NCBI GenBank assembly: GCA_036936605.1
Contig: JAUPFV010000001.1
Location: forward strand, 116,692,771 to 116,756,770
Reading direction: 5' to 3'
From: Limnanthes douglasii subsp. nivea
Taxonomy: Eukaryota > Streptophyta > Magnoliopsida > Brassicales > Limnanthaceae
DNA: 64,000 nt
Part shown: positions 59,915-64,000 of the stretch, piece by piece
Position numbering within the stretch: the stretch's first letter is position 1
How the letters are laid out: every line of letters starts with the position of its first letter
Translations under genes and position numbers: made by a program
Notes under the pieces: model-generated
What the model was told of the DNA's origin: nothing
Database searches by the model: none
What the model saw: the letters and a program-made list of their open reading frames with translations, nothing else

Positions 59915-59932
59915 TGACACCCACAATGGGAG
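59915..59932 (+). other. Gypsy-4 primer-binding site (degenerate)
   Basis: TGACACCCACAATGGGAG starts one base after the LTR. It has the same general form as the Gypsy-2 and Gypsy-3 sites. The tRNA is not identified. Confidence 0.55.
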
Positions 59933-60011
59933 AATTAACAATGAACCATAGATAGCAAATTTAAAACCAAAATTACTAAATTTGTGGTCAGTGTTATTGA
60001 TCGAAATCACA

Positions 60012-61640
60012 ATGGAACCAGAAATCATAAGCGATCCTATATTGCACGAGGAAGTTGAGGTGCTTAAATCAGATTTGCGTATAGAAAAAACTAGAGGTGA
60101 TAATCAAAATCTATAAGAATCAAATACTGAAAACTAGAGTAATCAATTGTTGGAAAAATAATTGTATTGAATTATGAGTTCAATCGTAGAGAGCAGTAAA
60201 TTCATTTAGGAATGATGAAATCTCAAGTGCGACGAGTTGATGAGAAAACCGAATTGGAAAAACCGTCTGATGAGTCTTACACGGCTCGGGAAATTCAAAG
60301 TGACCGGAAAAAAGCTCATTTCTAGTCTGACAAAGAATATCACTCTTCACGAAATGAGAAGAAGGATAAACATCGATACATTTCAACGAGTGATAGTGAA
60401 TTTTCCAGTTCGAATTCTGAAGGCAATTTGTTGAAGCAAATGAGACATAGGCATTCTTCGAAGTAAGAGGGAAGTCGACGTCAACAATCGCGCACATAGC
60501 ATAGATCAAAGAACGAGAGTAAGCTTTGAAATATGAGGGACAACCCATGGTACAAGGGTAATACATCCCACCAATATGTTAATACTACATACCAGAACTT
60601 GTATGTTGTCATGAGAACCACTGGAGCTTACTGAGATAAGGTTGATACTTCTGCCTATGCGCTTGGATATTTCGAAGGTAAGAAAGTTTGATGAAACACA
60701 AGATCTTGATGATCATATCGAGCAGTTCAAAAACTATATGATGAATTTTGAGGATGATGATAGGCTGGTATGCATAGAATTTTTTCAAATTTTTAAAAGC
60801 GCTGATTTAAACTGGTACCATAGATTAATGAGGGGATCTATAACCAACTTTAGGATTTTTTATACTGCATTCCGACAACAGTTTATGGAGAGCAAAGAGA
60901 TGCGTGCCAATGGCGATATAATCATACAATGCAAACATACAGTAGAGGGAAAGTTAAAAGATGATATTATACGGTTTGTATTAGCAAAGACAGAATTGGA
61001 AGATTGTGAAGAGCTTGTTGTTATGTCAGCCTTTAGGCAAGGGTTGCTTCATGAGGGTCTAGCAAGCGAGACTATGAGAAGAAATGCATTAACATTTGGA
61101 GCTCTGATGGCTCAAGTCGAGGAACAAATTAAGGTGGAGGAGTCCAAAAGAGTTTGAGGTGGATCAAGTTCCAACCAAATAAATTCGGGGCATGCACCTA
61201 TTGGCCAGTGGTACCAAGGAAACACTTCGAATTCTCAAATATCATCTCGTATGAGGACGAATACTAATCTTTCTCCTAGAACATGGAGAGATCCCTCTCA
61301 ACTAGCTAGTTATCAACATCCTCAAGTGAGGCCTAATCAGTGGATAAGGCCAGAGTATTTGGCAGAATTAACAGAGAATGTGGCAACTATCTTCGAAAAA
61401 AACTAATAATCATGTCAATTTTTAAAACTAGCTCTAATAAATAGGCCATGAGAGGAAAAAAAACAATAAATTTGCCAAGTACCACAATAGTATTGGGCAT
61501 GATGTAGCTGAGTGTATAGCATTGAAGAAAGAAATTCATATTTTAATATGAAATTGAAAATTAACCACTTTTATTAAAGGACGAAGCAGTGGACGGAATA
61601 ATATGAGAAAGTGATAGCGATGATATTTATTGAAGAATTA
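60012..61640 (+). pseudogene. Gypsy-4 Gag
   Basis: ATG 60012 opens MEPEIISDPILHEEVEVLKS. A Ser/Lys-rich stretch follows in another frame (60340-60480). The capsid core at 60642-61157 includes VRKFDETQDLDDHIEQFKNY, LNWYHRLMRGSI and FRQGLLHEGLA, and is open for 171 codons. A Gln/Asn/Pro-rich tail and the spacer KYHNSIGHDVAECIALKKEI follow. Homologous to Gag of Gypsy-2 and Gypsy-3. Stops and shifts break the N-terminal part and the tail. Confidence 0.8.
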
Positions 61641-61929
61641 ATGGAGAATATAAGTGAAGGGTTGAAATCTGTTATAGGTTAAAATACAAATCGACAAACA
61701 AAAAGGTTGTCAGAGTTAATAGCATGTTGCACGCGTACTATGGATATTTAATTAATTTGTAGTTGTTGCTAGATAAATGATTAAAAATTCCACGTGTAAG
61801 ACCCTAAAAAGGTCACTAAAAATCTTAAGACCACTAGTTATAAATTACTATCAAAATCTTAAACTAGAACATTAGAGGTATATGCAATCAAAATATTATT
61901 AGGAGACTGAAATTCTTCCTTAACAAAAT

Positions 61930-62386
61930 ATCCATAGGCTTCTTGGCTTTACATGAGCTTATGGTTTCTGAGAATAAGATTAATTCAATCTTAAAAAGTT
62001 TGAGTTTTCATCATGGAACTTTCAATTTATACAATAGAATTTGGGTTTTTTAGAAAGATAAATTTAAGGTTGCGGTCAGTTTCAATCATGAGCAACTAAT
62101 CCACCTTAAAGTTCATCACATTAACAACAAAAAGGAATTCATGGCTACTGTCATTTATGCAAAATGTAATAGAGTTAACAGATTTCCCCTTTGGAACAAA
62201 ATGAGAAATATTTCCAACAATTCACTCAAGTGGATTGTTATGAGCAAATTTAATTGCATTACTAAAGCTTCTGAGCAGCTCTCATGTGGTACTTTATCTC
62301 TGAAAAGTATAGATGAGTTTAATGACACAATTTCTGACTGCAACCTGAAAAATTCAAATTTCATAGTCACCCCTTACACTTGGTCC
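61930..62386 (+). pseudogene. LINE-2 endonuclease fragment
   Basis: The plus strand reads LHELMVSENKINSILKSLSF, FNHEQLIHLKVHHINNKKEF, MATVIYAKCNRVNRFPLWNK and WIVMSKFNCITKASEQLS (the G-D-F-N motif, here S-K-F-N). It ends SNFIVTPYTWSW at the Gypsy-5 LTR. This is the apurinic-type endonuclease at the start of LINE ORF2. One TAG (within IWVF*KDKF) is present and the catalytic D is lost. It is probably the same LINE as the ORF1 at 58660. Confidence 0.75.
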
Positions 62387-62794
62387 TGGTGTGGATAATT
62401 ATCGCCTGAGGGTAGGCTTGTAATTGGGTTGGTGTTTTATAGTAGTATGTGGGTATTATGTGTTTAGAGTAAAGAGTAGAGAGATAATTAAGATGGCTGG
62501 TAGCAGTTAATTTTCATTACCCACACTTAATGCAGGTGGTTGGGTATTTATACCTTAATGTTTGGGCCCTTATGGGCTTTCGGGTCATGTTTAATGGACC
62601 CGGGTCATGTTCAAAGACCCATGAGCTCTAAGTAGGAGAGCAAGTAGCTTAGTCAAGTAGTGCTTAGGTTTTTTAGTACTTTTGTCATATTTCGAACAGT
62701 CCTATGGTCAGTGCGTTCGAAGTAATCTGTCCGGTCCGAAGGCCTTGGACCGATCTGTCCTTGTCTGGGGAGCATGCAGTATTCGGACTCATCA
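62387..62794 (-). mobile_element. Gypsy-5 3' LTR
   Basis: On the plus strand TGGTGTGGATAATT ... GGACTCATCA, the same termini as Gypsy-3. Shared internal blocks include GGTTGGGTATTTATACC and GGGCTTTCGGGT. It is 408 bp against 376 bp in Gypsy-3, so the two copies are diverged. Confidence 0.9.
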
Positions 62795-62811
62795 GGATCC
62801 CCTTTTTTAGG
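62795..62811 (-). other. Gypsy-5 polypurine tract
   Basis: On the minus strand CCTAAAAAAGGGGATCC next to the LTR, as in Gypsy-3. Confidence 0.8.
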
Positions 62812-62956
62812 TGTTTGTGCAAATACTCTTGTCAAAGACCTGAAAAACAGTCCGACATCAGGGGTAGCTTTAATCCGGACAGGTCTGTCAATTTGGGCTA
62901 TGTGTTTATCCGGACAGATAAAGCTTCACGAATTCAAAACGGTTTTTGCCAGAGTT

Positions 62957-63241
62957 CGTGGGACACGTGTCACTCTCTGATTGGTTGCTTCAGCCGTTTT
63001 TTCACCTTGAATTTCGAACCCACCTTCTTCGAAAAGCAACCTCTTAATTAAAGGTGGTGACATCAGCGCCGTCTTTTAATCATTACCAATCTTTTCGAAT
63101 TCTCCTAGGAATCAACTTCCTTTTTCAGATTTACTATAAATACAAACTTACTTTCTACTGTTTTACCATCTTCTTTAAATTTACTCTACAAAATATCTCA
63201 AAGCTTTCTCTCTCTAAAGCAAAAACTTAGTTCAATAGTTT
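62957..63241 (+). promoter_or_regulatory. Promoter region of the Gypsy-5 antisense gene
   Basis: CGTGGGACACGTGTCA at 62957-62972 is identical to Gypsy-3; CACGTG starts 278 bp before the ATG. A CCAAT-type box (ATTGG) lies near 62979. TATA box TATAAATAC at 63135-63143, 107 bp before the ATG. The CT-rich leader is shared with Gypsy-3. Confidence 0.65.
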
Positions 63242-64000
63242 ATGTTTACAGCGAGGAACGCTCTTGTCAAAGGCGGGTGGCTCAACCTTTCTGAGTTAGA
63301 GAAAGCTCAAAAAGTCGAAATAGAAAGACGGATTGCAGCAAGGTTACCCTCCTCGCCTGTTAACAGACCAATCACCTCTGCTACTGAGTCAGATCGAGGC
63401 TCTTCTTCTTCCAAAGGAACTAAGCCTAGAAAACTATTTCAAACCAACCTCTCCCCCATAATCTCTGGTTCCTCAGTTCAGGAATCGGAGCCTACTGTCG
63501 AGCCAGGAGTTACTGCCACTAGCCTAAAAAAACCCTCTCCCTTCATAGCTATGGGATCGGATACGGAGCACTCTCCTGAGAAGCTAGTCGATAGGAGGAA
63601 AGGCCGGCTGGTTAAAGGCCAAGGGTCTAAAAACACTCCCTCTAAGTCGGGGGCAAACGACAGCAGCACCGGGTCAGAGGTGCCTATTAGAGCCCCCAAG
63701 GATAGGCTGTCCGGACCGGAGGGCTCCAATCCAAGTCTTCAACAAGAAACTTCTGTTCCAGATACTCTACCGGAGAGCAGAAATCAAAGGGGCACTGAGG
63801 CCCATCAGTCCGGAGACAAGGCTGAGTCAAATTTGAACCCTTCCCCCACTACAGCTGTTGAAATCCCTTCAACAATTATGGAAGAAGTGATGGAGGAATC
63901 TATTGAAGAGGCCCCATTCGAGTCTGAGCCCTCCGGTCAGACCAGTAAAGAGATAGTTGCCAAGAAGGACAAGGGCAAAGAGAAATTGTATTTGAGGCAT
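63242..64000 (+). CDS. Gypsy-5 antisense gene, N-terminal 253 codons, open at window edge
   Basis: ATG 63242 begins MFTARNALVKGGWLNLSELE and stays open to base 64000, with no stop or frameshift. The first 23 residues equal those of Gypsy-3; later shared blocks are PSPFIAMGSD, VQESEPTVE (VQESQPTVE in Gypsy-3), SPEKL and KGKEKL. The region is Ser/Pro/Glu-rich and likely disordered. The transposon-type domain seen in Gypsy-3 would begin just past the edge. Where Gypsy-3 has frameshifts and stops, this copy reads through, so it shows the intact form. Function unknown; its place between pol and LTR on the opposite strand marks it as part of the retrotransposon. Confidence 0.8.
   Translation, partial: MFTARNALVKGGWLNLSELEKAQKVEIERRIAARLPSSPVNRPITSATESDRGSSSSKGTKPRKLFQTNLSPIISGSSVQESEPTVEPGVTATSLKKPSPFIAMGSDTEHSPEKLVDRRKGRLVKGQGSKNTPSKSGANDSSTGSEVPIRAPKDRLSGPEGSNPSLQQETSVPDTLPESRNQRGTEAHQSGDKAESNLNPSPTTAVEIPSTIMEEVMEESIEEAPFESEPSGQTSKEIVAKKDKGKEKLYLRH

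Larger units (their letters stand above)
59383..61640 (+). mobile_element. Gypsy-4: truncated Ty3/gypsy element (5' LTR and gag)
   Basis: A plus-strand element with a 5' LTR at 59383-59913 and a primer site at 59915, followed by gag to its C-terminal zinc spacer near 61520-61600. There is no protease, RT, integrase or 3' LTR; homology ends around 61640. It lies inside LINE-2. The 3' truncation point is approximate. Confidence 0.75.
62387..64000 (-). mobile_element. Gypsy-5: second copy of the Gypsy-3 family, truncated by window edge
   Basis: The 3' LTR at 62387-62794 is followed by the same polypurine tract, promoter region and antisense gene as in Gypsy-3. gag-pol should lie to the right, outside the window, on the minus strand. 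It is inserted in the LINE-2 endonuclease; the left flank is GGTCC (62382-62386), so the other end should be followed by GGTCC or near it. Confidence 0.9.

Noticed and set aside
62387..62794. Solo LTR
   Set aside because: The polypurine tract, promoter and antisense gene continue to the right, so it is the 3' LTR of a longer element.

Overview
The window is AT-rich nuclear DNA of a flowering plant, most likely a eudicot. Evidence: Ty3/gypsy elements of the non-chromoviral Tat type, Ty1/copia elements with an initiator-tRNA-Met primer site, plant LINEs with a DUF4283 ORF1, and one intron-containing gene that I recognise as a plant ATG8-interacting protein (ATI1/ATI2 type). I see no bacterial genes, CRISPR arrays or tRNA/rRNA genes.

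Layout. 1-5430: Gypsy-1, minus strand, cut by the window edge. 5431-7150: unidentified. 7160-7437 and 16035-18070: Copia-1 (plus strand), split in its integrase gene by Gypsy-2 (7438-16034, minus strand, both LTRs, target duplication). 19834-24639: Copia-2, minus strand, complete and young (LTRs differ at 5 of 325 sites), with six nonsense codons and no frameshift in its polyprotein. 25894-26640: 5' part of a copia gag (Copia-3). 26640-34910: AT-rich DNA with microsatellites, foldbacks and a decayed LINE reverse transcriptase (LINE-1). 34916-45267: Gypsy-3, minus strand, complete, with perfect TCTTT target duplications and 376-bp LTRs. 46570-48900: copia remnant (Copia-4, minus strand). 48806-50300: diverged tandem array of about 245-bp units. 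54.5-57.3 kb: the host gene. 58660-62386: a plus-strand LINE (LINE-2: ORF1, later the endonuclease) interrupted by Gypsy-4 (59383 to about 61640). Gypsy-5 starts at 62387 inside the LINE endonuclease and runs off the window.

The most interesting content is a second gene carried by the gypsy family. In Gypsy-2, Gypsy-3 and Gypsy-5 a long reading frame lies between pol and the 3' LTR on the strand opposite to gag-pol. It encodes a protein with a conserved 23-residue N terminus, a domain resembling the 'putative gypsy-type transposon' family (Pfam Transposase_28), and a coiled-coil C-terminal half ending in a shared KFP...G-x-LW motif. In Gypsy-3 and Gypsy-5 it has its own conserved upstream region: an identical 16-bp G-box block exactly 278 bp before the ATG, and a TATA box about 105 bp before it. 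In Gypsy-3 a likely 79-bp GT-AG intron interrupts it. The Gypsy-3 copy is broken, but the Gypsy-5 copy is open for all 253 codons visible. Extra and antisense ORFs are known in Tat-type elements, so the class is not new. The conserved promoter, the intron and the shared 3' blocks seen here deserve a closer look.

The host gene sits in about 4 kb with no recognised transposon, with unassigned AT-rich DNA and then LINE and gypsy insertions starting about 1.4 kb downstream. Every other protein-coding feature is a transposon gene, and almost all carry stops or frameshifts.
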